Below, piece after piece: positions 11,407 through 25,200 of a DNA stretch of 64,000 nucleotides. Made by a program: the position numbers and the translations under genes. Origin of the DNA: Apostichopus japonicus (lineage: Eukaryota > Echinodermata > Holothuroidea > Aspidochirotida > Stichopodidae); contig NC_092567.1 of NCBI RefSeq assembly GCF_037975245.1, positions 19,350,876-19,414,875 of the forward strand, given 5' to 3'. The notes under the pieces are model-generated. The model saw only the letters and a program-made list of their open reading frames with translations. It did not search any database and was not told where the DNA came from. Numbering within the stretch: the first letter of the stretch is position 1; every line of letters begins with the position of its first letter.

Positions 11407-14400
11407 GTGACAATATAATAATATTATAATACAGTAGTATGCCAGGAAGGAAGTTATACAATGTTAAGCAGCGACATATATGCATGTGGTAGAGCCCGAA
11501 TGGCTTGTAACTTTCATGTCCATCCAATTTACAGTTTGAATCATTCAATTTGGATTTTTATCACTAACAATTTGACATTCCAAGATGCTAAGCTTGATTG
11601 ATTCTAATGTCACCGCCTTCATCCACTCGACCATAGAACTAGTTCAATTAATTCATATATTTCTTCTTAACAGATAAAGAAGAATGTTTTTTTTTTAATG
11701 TACAGTACATAATACAGAGCTAATGAAGTGAAGCACCTAAGCTGAATTTCCAGCTTCAAAGAGTCTTCCATATATATTTGAATAGCAAACTCCCAAAATT
11801 TATATATTATAGTAGGGCTCTGCCCCCTAATCTCTGAATGTTGTACATACTGTACCTGTAGACTACTGTACATCAGAAAGTACTTTTTGTGTTCCTTTCA
11901 ATTTGAAGTAACTTAATAATACCTTTCTGACATTTTCTTGCAAAAAACAAATTAATTCAACCATCTTATGGGATGTTATTTCTTTGTTGAGCATGATTAA
12001 AAGTTTGATCAGGTGACTTTATCAAACTAGAAATAGTGGTTTCAAGGTTCTACTTGTGTAGCATTCACAAAATTATTTCATTTTCTAAATTCATCCTGGA
12101 CTATCCTTTAAGTGGAACAATATTGAAATACCAGAAGCATCCAAACTTTATCACAAAAATGCACCTTTAAATTAATTTTGATAAAAAATGAGACTTTAAC
12201 ATGTCAGCCACCATTTTGCCATATGGTATTGTATATCTCCAAATTCATTTTAATAACATTTTACTGTAAATGTTTCATGTAACGTTTGATGGTGCTTCCT
12301 ACAAGAAAGTTTTGCGAAATAAGAATATGAGAGGCCTTGATATACAGTGCAGTATGTGCAGTTTTGTTATCAGAAAGTGATCAGTTTTATCATCTGTTTT
12401 CGAAAGCAGATTGAAAAATGTTTCTCGCACCAACTTTCCCAATTAATAATATTAAAATATTTCTTCCAATCGCAGGTGGTTATTCTCCATCACATGCTCT
12501 CAAAGGCTGTCGTCAAAGCTAGACCTTCTGTTCTCTGGTGTTACAAGAAAGAGCTTGGCTTTAGCAGGTAAGATTAATCTTGAATTCACAGCCAGTCTAA
12601 AATGACGAGTGGATTATGAATAGTCATCTAAATCCTGTCGTTTTGATGAATATTTGATTTGATAAGTTGATAAAATGCGCTCAGTTTATGATTGTTGATA
12701 TCTCTGTCATGTTTGTGAAAGAAAATACCCACAAAAACCGAGAGACATACCTACTAATCGGTATTAATCAGTTTTAGAATTGGCTTTCTGGTGAGTCCCG
12801 GTGTAAGCCCCTGCATGAGTGCTTTATGATAGAAAACAAACTTTACATTAAATTCAGAGTTAACATTTTTTCCCACATTGTCAATTTTATTGTAGCAATC
12901 GTAAGAAGCGGATGCGTAAGATCCAGAAAAAGATTAAAAGTGGAACACTCGATGTCAGCGAGGACGACCCGTTTGAATTATTCGTCGCCGCAACGAACAT
13001 AAGATACTGCTACTATTCAGAGACTCACAAGATCCTGGGAAATACCTATGGCATGTGCGTCCTTCAAGACTTTGAGAATATGACACCCAACCTTTTGGCT
13101 CGAACCATCGAGACAGTTGAAGGCGGGGGCGCGGTCGTCATCCTTCTCAGAAGCATGGACTCTCTTCGTCAGCTCTACACAATGTCAATGGATGTCCATA
13201 CCAGATATAGGACCGAATCCCACCAGGATGTGGTGGGCAGGTTCAACGAGAGGTAAGGAAATCACTCCAAAGTCCCACCCCGACCTACTTAAATTTTCTA
13301 CATTTAGGCTAACATTGAAGGCCTCTATGTATGAATGAAATGTGTTGTTGTAGGAGCATTTTTTTCTACTGCTTGCTTCTCCACCCCACACAGTATTCAA
13401 GGCCTAAGTTTTCTATATCTGCGTTGTAGTAACATGTTTTCATTTCTTTGCATTAAACTGGGACGACATTTTATGAAAATGTCACTGAAGCAAATACGGA
13501 GACAGACGTAACTATACTTGATATATATAATCTGCTGTATTAGTGAAGATAACAAGCAACAGCTCAATGAGAATAATTTACAGTCCGTTTCCATAACCAA
13601 GACATTTTGAATGCAGGACTCAGACTTGCAGCATGAATAAATATCGATGAGCATTGGTCAAAGTCCAGATTACGAGTACAAGGTCCAGGGTTCAAGTACA
13701 ATTACAAGGTCCCCAGTACGAGTACAAGTATGGGAAATGTGTACACGAGTATGAGTATGAGTACAAAGTCTTGAGTACGAGTACAAAGGAATGAACTCGC
13801 GTGTGGACTCGAGTTTGTCATAGGCAATGACTAAACCTACAGGTCTAATGGTGGTGCACACAGAATTCCACATACTGTATACTGACAATACAAGGTATTA
13901 AGCAATGTCTAAAACTATAAGTCTGATGGTGCAAACAGAATTCTGTATATACTGAAAATACAAGGTTTTAGGCAATGACTAAAACTACAGGTCTGATGAT
14001 GTTCAAACAGAATTTCTATATGTACTGAAAATGCAAAGTTTGTGTCAATGACAATTTTTGTTCCCCCTTTTGTTTTCTTCAGGTTTTTGTTGTCTTTAAC
14101 ATCCTGTCCTGTTTGTATGGTCGTTGACGACGAACTGAATATATTACCCCTGTCTTCGCATGTCGTTAACATTGAAGCTGTACCAAGGAAAACTCAGGTA
14201 TATTCTCTTAGTCATTTTTGTTTTGTTGCAACATACTATGATCTTGAATTCCAAGTATTAACTTTCTTAAAGCGATAAGAATAGATTAAAATTCAAAAAT
14301 AAATTATACAGAGATTGGGAGGCAAAGAAGTTTGATCCATCTCCCTGCTTAAGAGCTTGTTTCGTTGTTTAGATACGCTGTATACTACCTTACAGTTTAT

Positions 14401-17400
14401 TCACTTTATTTGGATGAATGAATTATGCATAATATACAATGTTATTCATGGACTAGACCAGCAGGTGGTTTGTTTGCCCTGTTTTCCCTTTAAAATTGAA
14501 ATTACTGAATAATTATATAAGTCAAATAGTTTGATGATGTTATTTTTATGTTGGTTATGTGTGATCAAGTAACTTCATCACAGCTAAACAATGATTTTGA
14601 TGATGTAGATGTCTTCATTGCATGATTGAAAAATAATGACAGGCATAGGCAGTTTGATGCATTGTCCATGTATGACATCACAAAACCTATGCAACATCAT
14701 AACTGGATAAAGTACACAGTGATTCAACTTCGTGTTTGGTACTCCATAGCGCCTTATAGTTAGTAGAAGAACTATATCATGATGCTGTGGAGCTTAAAGT
14801 CATTTGAGGTCAATAGAGGTCAAAAGTTTAAACTTTGTAAAAACATGATAATTTCAAAAGCAAAGCCTTGGATGAACTTGCCTTGTGGAATTTGTTTAAG
14901 TAAGTGCGAGAACTCTAATCTTTGGCTGTCTGGTTTTCTTTACTTATGTTTGATGACAGTTTTGTGACTTAATAACTTGACATTGAATTTCATGTTTTCA
15001 TTTTAAATTCATTTTAGGAAGATGCCCTCAGTCCTAACGAAAAGGAACTAAAAGAACTGAAGGAATCTCTCCAAGACACGCAGCCTGTCGGTGCCCTCAT
15101 TAACTGTTCTAAAACATTAGACCAGGTAAATATCTCCTCTCCTTGTTTATAGTAAAGTTTAGCAATGCCTGCTACTGGAGTTAGACCATTTTGCAGACGT
15201 TACAAAATTGGTAGAAACAGCCGTTCTCACTTCCTGCGTCGATAATTCAGTGTAATCAATTCAAAATTTCTCAGGTTTCAACATTGTGACAACCTTCGAG
15301 TAAGAAGTAAAGATTTGCAAATTTTACCATTCTATACAATTTTGTTTTTTTCTTGGTTCAAGGGCAAAGCTCTGCTGAAATTTGTAGAAGCTATATCTGA
15401 AAAAACTTTAAGAAGTACAGTGTGCATGACAGCAGCCAGAGGAAGAGGAAAGTCTGCAGCACTTGGCCTCGCCATGGCAACGGCCGTGGCTTTTGGGTAA
15501 CTACAACTAAGATTGAATCAAATTTCTATTTTAACCTTAATTTTGAAATGTTATCGTAAGATTATGAAGTCAGTTAGGGAAAGATTGAAATGAATTCTGT
15601 GGGAACGTGTCTCTTCCTACAACTAAAAATGCAGTTTTTTAACGTTTTTTTTTTTTATAGGTTGTTAAATAATGATTCTTGTAGAAAAAACAAACACTAA
15701 GATATGACTGAAATAGGAATGAATGAATCACGATAATGACTGCGCAATTCAAAGGCTCCAATGTAAAAGATAGATAGATAGATATAGTTCAACAAACAGA
15801 GAAAAGATAAAAAACTTTAAAATATGAAACGGAAGAATAAAAAAATGACAATAAAATAATAGAAAGGATCACAGTGAATTAAAAAAAAAAAGTCCCCATA
15901 GAAACCATCTTTGTTCTGCCCTTGTACATCCTCACATCTGTGCCATTACATTCATGTGCATTGTGATAGGGGAAAAATCTAACCTTTATCGCATAGCAAA
16001 CTACTTCAGGCACGTTGCTATACAAGTGCACAGATGTATCGCAGTTCTTGTACACAGAACCACGGTATTTTATAAGAGACAAAGTTTTAGGTTTCAAAAC
16101 TGCTACATAAAAGTTTGTAAAATAAATCATTCCCTGATTTTGATACATTGAAGATGGTAGCCAACTTATACCAGTATGACTGAAATGCCACTTAATGCTT
16201 TCACCTGCTATGGTTTTTTTTCCCCCTCTCATTTCAGATATTCAAACATTTTCGTCACAGCTCCAAGCCCTGAAAATCTGAGGACACTGTTTGAATTTGT
16301 CTTTAAAGGTTTCGATGCCCTAGATTACCAGGTAAAAGTCATTCATTGCTCAAATGTTATCTGACATGACCATGTTGAGGTTTTGAATGATCAACAAAGG
16401 TTTTGACTGTGTTACCATGGAAGTATACACTGACAGGTTGCCAAACCTGTGACCGTGGTGGCCAATTGGTTAAGGCATCAGACTCGTGATCCAAGGATTG
16501 CTGGTTTGATTCATGCCTAGTTCATTGCATTGTACCCTTGGGCAACATGCTTTATCTCACTTGCCTCTCTCCATCCAGGGGTTGAATGGGTACCTGAATG
16601 GGTAACTTGTCATTGTGCGCAGTATATAACTGCTGCCGACTGGAGGGATTGTCTATATAACATTTGTAAAGCGCTTTGAGACCTATCGCTGGTGCAAAGC
16701 GCTATATAAAAATCAAATATTCAATATATAAAATTAAACCTACCGGATCCCACTCTATGCCACTGCACATCAGACCAAATTAGCTAATCCTCAGAATATT
16801 AAAACTGTGGGGTTTTCAGGGCTTGGTGTATTTTTGACCATGGGTACAGCATGTTTGACGTTAGTTAGCTAGTGAACTTGAGTTCTTCTACCAGCTTCAG
16901 GGTATCTTGTCACCCTGAGATGCCGAAAGGAAAGTTGTTTTTAGAAACTTTTTACAAAATGTGCTAACCTTTTTGGCAATGTAAGTAACATTTCATCGAG
17001 TGCAACATTTTTGGTTTAGTGAAGAATGTAGCAGAGTGGTGAAGGTTCTGCCAGGTAGGAAAGATGTTAAATTTCATTAAGTCTTCATTGAATTAAGAAG
17101 AGCACATGCAAGAATTCTCAACTGGTTTTCATTTTCATGATGTGCCATAATTTGTCAGGTTAAGGTTTTTACCCATCTTGCATTGGAGCTTGAGTCACAA
17201 GAGAAGCTCAATATAAAGAACGTGAATCAAGTTCGTAACTAAATGTCATCAATTTATGAGAATGAAATTATCGTCTTACAGTACTTCTTCAGTGAGAAAT
17301 GCTTTTTCATTTTTACCATAATTCAGGAACACATGGACTATGAGCTAGTCCAATCAACCAATCCTGAATTCAATAAAGCTGTCGTGAGGGTCAACATCTT

Positions 17401-19167
17401 CAGGGAGCATCGACAGACCATACAGGTAAAGATGTGCTCTGTGTATCCAAGGAGGAAATATGGGATATACTTTCAAGTTTATTAAATGTTATTATCTCAT
17501 CTTTGCACAAAGTGTACTGGCAATGAGATATTTTACTCTATCTGGAATTTGTGTAAAAATGATACCAAAAATGCTGCCAAGTTGGTTGGTTGGTGAGACT
17601 GAACGTTGGTCATCATTGGATGACACAATAGCATGGGGTTCAAAGTTCAGAGGTCAAAGGTCAAATAACTAAAGGAAAAACAGCATTCTGGCCATTACAA
17701 TCTTATCAACTGACCAAATGGCCAAGACCCAAAACCCATGTAGGATAGCAGTCTGCAAATTTACAGAGTTATAATTAATGTCAAACGGTCGATGGAGTTC
17801 AATTTTTGAAGCTTTGTATAGTTTTCATTTCTAATAGTTTTTGTAGCAATATAAAGTTCCTTTAAATTTCTTTTGATTTATGCACATCAAAGAAAAACTG
17901 GTTTTCTTAGTCATCACCTTATTCAAAATTTATGATGTACAACAGATGTTCTGAGACAATTACAAATTTCCCATGATACCCCTCACTCTGTGATGGTCTC
18001 CTAGAGGCAAAGCACATAATGCTTTCTTTCATATATTGTATGCTATCTTTGATATATTGTATGCTTTTATATGCTTTCTTTGATATATTGTATGCTTTCT
18101 TTGATATATTGTATACTTTTGTATGCTTTCTTTGATATGTTGTATGCTTTCTTTGATATATTGTATGCTTTTGTATGCTTTCTTTGATATATTGTATGCT
18201 TTCTTTGATATATTGTATACTTTTGTATGCTTTCTTTGATATGTTGTATGCTTTCTTTGATATATTGTATGCTTTCTTTAATATATTGTATACTTTTGTA
18301 TGCTTTCTTTGATATGTTGTATGCTTTCTTTGATATATTGTATGCTTTTGTATGCTATCTTTTGATATCTTGTATGCTTTCTTTGATATATTGTATGCTT
18401 TTTTTGATATATTGTGTTTTCTTGCTATATTGTGATGCTTTCTTTGATATATTTTTAATGCTTTCTTTGATATATTGTTCCTTCAGTACATTCATCCAGG
18501 CGACTCTCAGAAGTTAAGCCAAGCCGAGCTAGTTGTCATTGATGAAGCTGCAGCAATTCCACTTCCTCTGGTGAAGAGTTTACTGGGTCCATATTTAGTA
18601 TTTATGTCCTCAACCATTAACGGGTAAAATGTCATAAAACATTAAATCTTATCTTTGAAAGTCATAGTCACTTATTAGTACTTTTAATTTTATTATTAAT
18701 TTATGTGATAATAATTTAATCTTATTGTAGGCTTTAAAATAATTGTAGGCGTTAAAATTATTGTAGGCTATAGAAGGTACTGTAGTATGAAATGGTGATA
18801 AACCTGAAAAGCATACACAATGTGTTGGGCTGTAATTAGCCTCAGGTGTAAATTAGTCTAGAGTTGTGTTGTATTTCATGTGGTTAGGAGATGGTTCAGA
18901 TTTCCACAGGAGTGTTTGAAAGACGACAAGAATCCGTCTCTAAACTTGTGTGAAATCTATGGTTTGATTGTACGTTTGTTTCATGTAGTAAGGTGTACTG
19001 GTTCATACTTTAGTATGCAATGTTGAGCATTGTTTGGTGGTGTCCAGAGCTGTATACACCATGAGTATCGTTGTAATTCTGTTGTTGAACGTTAAGTATG
19101 GTTGCAATTCTCCTATGTACTGATAAGTTGATGGCCTGTGTTGTGCATATTAAGATTTGATGTGTTT

Positions 19168-19209
<42 letters not shown>

Positions 19210-22200
19210 GCAAGTTTGTACTATTACTATGACCGAAATTGATGCATTCAGTCATATTTTCATCCCATTTCCTTGTTTATTATTTTCAGTTATGAAGGCA
19301 CCGGTAGGTCGCTTTCCCTGAAGCTTATCCAACAGCTTCGGCAACAGAATGCAACCTTTAGATCGGCAGGAAAGACAGATTCTAGAGTTTTAGCTGCTGG
19401 TGGAAGCAAAACTGAAGGCAACTCTGCTACTGGTAGGGATAATGTTCATAAGTTTCATTCGTATGAAGTCCTATGACATTCAATATTATGTGTCATACTT
19501 GTCTAAACCATGAGCAGATGGATAGGGATCTTGGCACGAAGAAAGTGAGGCAGTCCTTGGACCCCCCCACCGCCCCATCCCACTACCTTCTAACAGAAAG
19601 TGTTAAACCTCACCATGCCTGTCCAAACCATAGGCAGACTGACAGGGATCTTGGCACTAAGAAAGTGAGGCAGTCCTGATACCCCCTCCCCCCGCCCTCA
19701 CAGAAAGTGTCACAATTTGTGTCCACTTCTTGAAACAACCATGCATTGATAAGACCCACAATTTTGAAACAAGTTTGTATGCTGGTGCTCTATATATCAG
19801 CTTCTTTAACTTGTGGAGGCAGACTATTCCACAGACAGGCAGAATACGAGTGAAAAGACTGGTTACAGTAGGAGGGATAAGTAAATCTCTAGAACTAGAG
19901 CATGAGTAGCGTAGCTGGGGTACACATGTAGGCAAGACTGTGTAATAAGCAAAACAGTTGTGATGTAATACATGTCTCAGATTCTGGAATAAGTGAAGCA
20001 CTTTGAAACAAAACTGGTGTGATATCACAGATGCGCAGTGACAATTTCTTTTATTGTTTTTTTAAATGTATGTATCCAATTTTCTTCCTCAATCTTGGGA
20101 TGCATTAACATATTTACAAATTATTTATCAACATATTTATGAACATATTTATAAACATATTTATACATTAGAGTCTTTGGGTATTGATAACTTGACATCC
20201 TCCTGAAGCAGAGATTGGAATTCTGTCCGATCCAAGGTCAAAACAAAATAGAAAGTGATAAAGTAAAGGAAAAAACAACATTTTACTCTCAGTGTGCAAC
20301 TATGACATCACACCTGTTTTGCTTCACTTATGGTACAAACTGTGACAACTTCAAGTAGCAATATCTCGAAAAACAATGTAAGAATCTCATGCAAATTACA
20401 CCATATGTATTATAGTTTCTTCCTTCATTAGTCAAAATGTTTCCTGTAGGCTATCCTATCAAAAGAAATCAATCAAAGAAATCACACAAATATACAAAAA
20501 TGATGGTGCTTTCACATATATCATAAATGTGATCAAAATGTTATGAGTGATGCTGCCCTCTTTTATCCCACCGTGACATGAATATCTCATCATTTCAGGA
20601 AGGACCCTCCACGAGGTATCTCTCAACGAGTCGATCCGTTACAGCATGGGAGACCACGTGGAGAAATGGCTGAATGAGCTCCTCTGTCTGGATGTCATGT
20701 CCATCCCTAGGATATCGTCAGGATGTCCTGTACCTGAAAACTGTGACCTATATCCTTGAAAATAAAGGAGAGATGTTCTGAGTAGATCAGAACACGTAAA
20801 TGGCCTTGCACCGATTCCCCTTTAACTCCACCTTTCCAACCCCCCCCCTCCCTTGATATTGTCACAATCGCTGTGTGTAACATAAGTCACAACAACCATC
20901 AAACTGTCTTGGACCAACTGTTGTCAGTCACTGCGATCACTGTTGTCAGTCAACTGCATCTAGTTGTAGAAAGGAACCAAAATCTTGTCTGTTAACTCCT
21001 ACTTTAAGAAATGAAACTGACAAGTTGAATACGTCTGAGCCTCAAGCAGAATCGATCCATCAGACCCCCAACTCTCAGATTTGATGCTCAGAATCGATCC
21101 ATTAGACCCCCAACTCTCAGATTTGATGCTTAGAATCGATCTATGCGACCCCCAACTATTGGATGCTCAGAATCGATCCATCAAACTCCCAACTCTCAGA
21201 TTTGATGCTCAGAATCGGTCCATCGGACCCCCAACTCTCAAGATTCGATGCTCAGAATCGATCCATCGGACCCCCAACTCTCAGATTCTATGCTCAGAAT
21301 CGATGCTCAGAAAACATAAAAGCTAGCTGGAAATATGGATCGATGTTCAATAGAATACCTGATTCCATTTCCATCAGCAATCTCCAAAAGCTGTAGATTA
21401 AGTTTTCTGATGTCTGAAAAAATCTTGAGACCCACCGTTACTTGTTCATGTTCAATAAAATACCTTAATCCATCTCCATCAGCAATCTTTGAAGAACTGT
21501 AGATGGATTTTATTTGAATTTCTTTAAGAAATATTCCCACCCATCGCAAGTTTTTTGCCACCCATTTTTGGGTTGTGCCTTTATAGCCTGCTACCTGTCA
21601 GTAGTAAACTCATTTTCATAATTTTCTTATTGAAATATGAAGGTTTCAAAAAGATGGATCGGTGACCTAATTATCCCATGACGTCCTGACCCTCAATGCT
21701 TATGCGCAGTTCACAGTAATTTTTCTTTATCATATTTAGTTGTTGTTCCTTGACAAACAGATTTGTACGTATTATGTAAATAGAGATACTCTGTTTAGCT
21801 ACCACAAAGCCTCCGAAGTGTTCCTTCAGCGATTGATGTCAATCTATGTTTCTGCTCATTACAAGGTAAGATCTCCTCTCGTTTAATAAACATTTTTCTA
21901 TTTTTGTAAAATGAAAAAGTGCATTTTGTATGTAAACAAACTCTTCTAGATACAATGCCGATATCGTATCATCATAATACTGTCATTGTTGGGATATCTA
22001 TCAAACCTGGAATAGATGATTTAGGCCGTCCCGATGTTCACCGTTCTTTTGCGTCTTTGTAATGTCATGTATAGTACGGCTTTAAGCAATGAAACTGTGA
22101 CACCCTCTGTCTGCTGTTTGTTTACAGAACACACCAAACGATCTCCAACTGTTATCAGATGCTCCGGCCCATCACATCTTTTGTCTACTAGGACCTGTCA

Positions 22201-25200
22201 ATCCTGCTCAGAATTCTCTGCCTGAAATTCTCTGTGTTGTACAGGTGAGTTGATAACCAATTATCTCTGGAAGTGGGAGAGGTGGGGGAGTGGGCGGAGA
22301 GAGGGGGGTGGGGTGGCCAAGCTGTGTATTCTGTTTGTACTTTTGCCCTGATCAAGTAGCTTGGCATTCATACATGTGTTGGAAACCTCCTGGTCAGGAT
22401 TGCTTCAGTTTTGACGTACTTTAAATTTGTTTTACCACAGTTGGAAAGGGTTGACAGGATTATTCTTGTGCCTTTGCTTTAATCAACTAGGCTACCAAAG
22501 GAGTATATCAAACTATATAGAATGACAGCCTGTTTCTTGTAATGATGTACAACATTTCAATATTAATTTGTGGATTAATTATGTCATCCCTTAATGAATA
22601 TTCATGTTGCTAGCAAAAGGTTACAGCCAGATGGAAAGTTTTCTCAATTCTCAAAGTTCAAATTGGTGCAGAAACACAACGTAGGCTTGACAACAGTGTC
22701 TTTAAAATGATGTAGGGCATATCAAAATTTATGCTGTGCCTAAAGTCACCCCTTTAAATGGCCCACATACATGATAAGTGCAAGATTTTGGGCTGATTTT
22801 CTTGCGGGCCCAAGACTGAAATCTTTTAGCAGGCCTGATGTGGCCTGCCAAGAACCCTCTGAGCTGGGTTAGATGTTTAAACCAGTAGCAAATTAATGAA
22901 GCACTATTTAATAAAATATTTTTTGCCTTCTTGTTAATGTAAACAGATTTGTTTTGAGGGAGAAATCTCCAAGCAGACCATCATGAATAGTTTATCCAGA
23001 GGTCAAAGGGCATCAGGAGATATGATCCCTTGGACAATATCCCAACAGGTATTTCATTTATCTTCTCATTGTAAACATAAAGATTCTGTAAACAGATCCT
23101 ATATTAAATATTATTTACTATGCAATATGTACATAATAAACCATATGTATGATATTCACTATGTATTCTCTGTAAAAAGGTAAAGACATAGTAAATATGC
23201 TATGTATAATTTCCCAGTCTGTTTTCTGTTCACATTTTACTCGAACATAATACCATAGATGCAATGATAGCATTTCTCTTGTTTTTGATAAAGACATTTT
23301 ATCAAGACCGCCAAGTTCCCCCCAAATTTATCAAGCTTTTTACAAAACAAAACTGCAATTAATCAAACTATAAAAAAAGGCACCCACCTGTCTAGATATT
23401 TTCATCAAATTAAATTTAAATAGTTTCAGTACTTAATTGCAGCCAGGGATTCAAGGTTGTCGGGTTTACTCCCCGATCCAGAACTGAAAACTTCCAAATT
23501 TCATTGGAAATTCTGGTCCAGTTAACAAATTGTATCTTCTTTGACTTTTTAATAATATTAATGCTAAAATGCCACTTTCAACCCCAATATAAAAAGAATT
23601 TTGTTTGCTATCTTGACCATATTTAACTGTCATATTTGTCGTGATAATGTTTTTCCGCAATTATCTCATTGTTAACGCCGGTGCCTTCCAATCATAAGGT
23701 CCCGAGTTCGAGTCACTCCAAGATTATATGTATGTTGTCCATTTACAGAGTTGTTGACAATTGACAATTCATAATCATGGACCTTAAATATGAATCTAAG
23801 AGACTGACTTCGGTTAGCTTGCGGCCATGATAAGCCAATGATGGCTTCTTCGCGAGTTCCTGATTGCAGGAGGATCTAAAATATATACATACATATATAC
23901 ATCTAAGCTAACAGGAGTGCCATTGACTTTCTTCCATGCAGTTCCAAGACAATGATTTCCCAAGATTATCGGGTGCAAGAGTCATCCGCATAGCAACGCA
24001 TCCTGACTACCAAGGGGTGAGTCTCTCAGTGTTAGCCAAAGTCTAAACTTGGCAGAGTGTAAATTTTACTTGCTCCTGTTAGATCTGGGAATGGTAAAAG
24101 GTCCTTTAAATTTTCTGGAGGCAGGTCGTGGAACAGTCTTCCCCCAAATTTGAAATGCTTGCCAAATGTTAATATTTTTAAATGTAATATGAAAACTTAT
24201 ATATTTTGTTTAGATGTCTGATATTTGTTTGTCTATCTTTTTGCCGTCCTTTTTGTGCTTTTGGATGTTTACCATTTTTCTACAGCAATATATTGTATAT
24301 GTCTTTTGTATTGAGTGCTCCTCGGGAAAGCAGTGCTTCTGCACTGAGCAGGACTACCCTCATTAAACATGACAATAATACCAAAATAAATTTTAAAAAA
24401 CAGCAAAGAATTTATGGCCAATACAAAACTTGGACAGGGGACTTAAAAAAATCCATATTTGGTAACCCATCAGGCCATAGGGATGGTACTTTTGTGGGAA
24501 GGAGAGGTGGCTGAGAGAGAGGAGATGTTCTTGGCAAAATGGCTAGTTAACATATATCCAAAATAACATATTTTTTCACTTTGTTATCTGAAGAAAGAAG
24601 GACAAATGGTGTAAATGGTGGTGGCCAAAATCCAACCGAACTAAATAGTAATATGCCAAGTAGGAACAGGGGTTTTGGGAGGAATGTTACTATTCACAAT
24701 TTGTCTTTCTGTGCCTGAAGTTGGAGTGGGCAAAAAGTTTTTTCCAATGTTTTTAATTTTTTTGGTTAATCCACCTGGACGCTCCCATGAGATAATATAG
24801 AGAATACGTCCGTGGAATTCCAGATTTGAGAGTAACCGTAGCTTCCCCTCCCCTCCCCCCCCCCCAATCCTCCAATCCAGAAAATCATCATCAGAAGATC
24901 ATCATAGCTCTAAGATGTCACACTTTAGTAACAGTAGATAAACAAAAGGAGTAATACAGAATTCAATCAGAGATTGTTAACAGCAAAGAGCAATGTATTA
25001 CATTTATAAATGGCGACCAAAGTGGAGATAGAGAATTCTTGGTTCTAACTGAACTATTATGGCCAGTCTTGTAGCTGGTTTGGCAACCCCCTCCTCTCCC
25101 CTCCCCCTCAATTTGAAAGTCACCTCAAAACTGTAATGCATTAACTTAATACCAGCTGACATTGTGTTTCTCCTCTGTAGATGGGATATGGCTCTAGAAG

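Noticed and set aside
18227-18517. 96-codon + frame rich in Leu/Tyr/Cys resembling a membrane protein
   Set aside because: It is the 21-bp minisatellite read in one frame, ending in NAT10 exon 9 out of frame.
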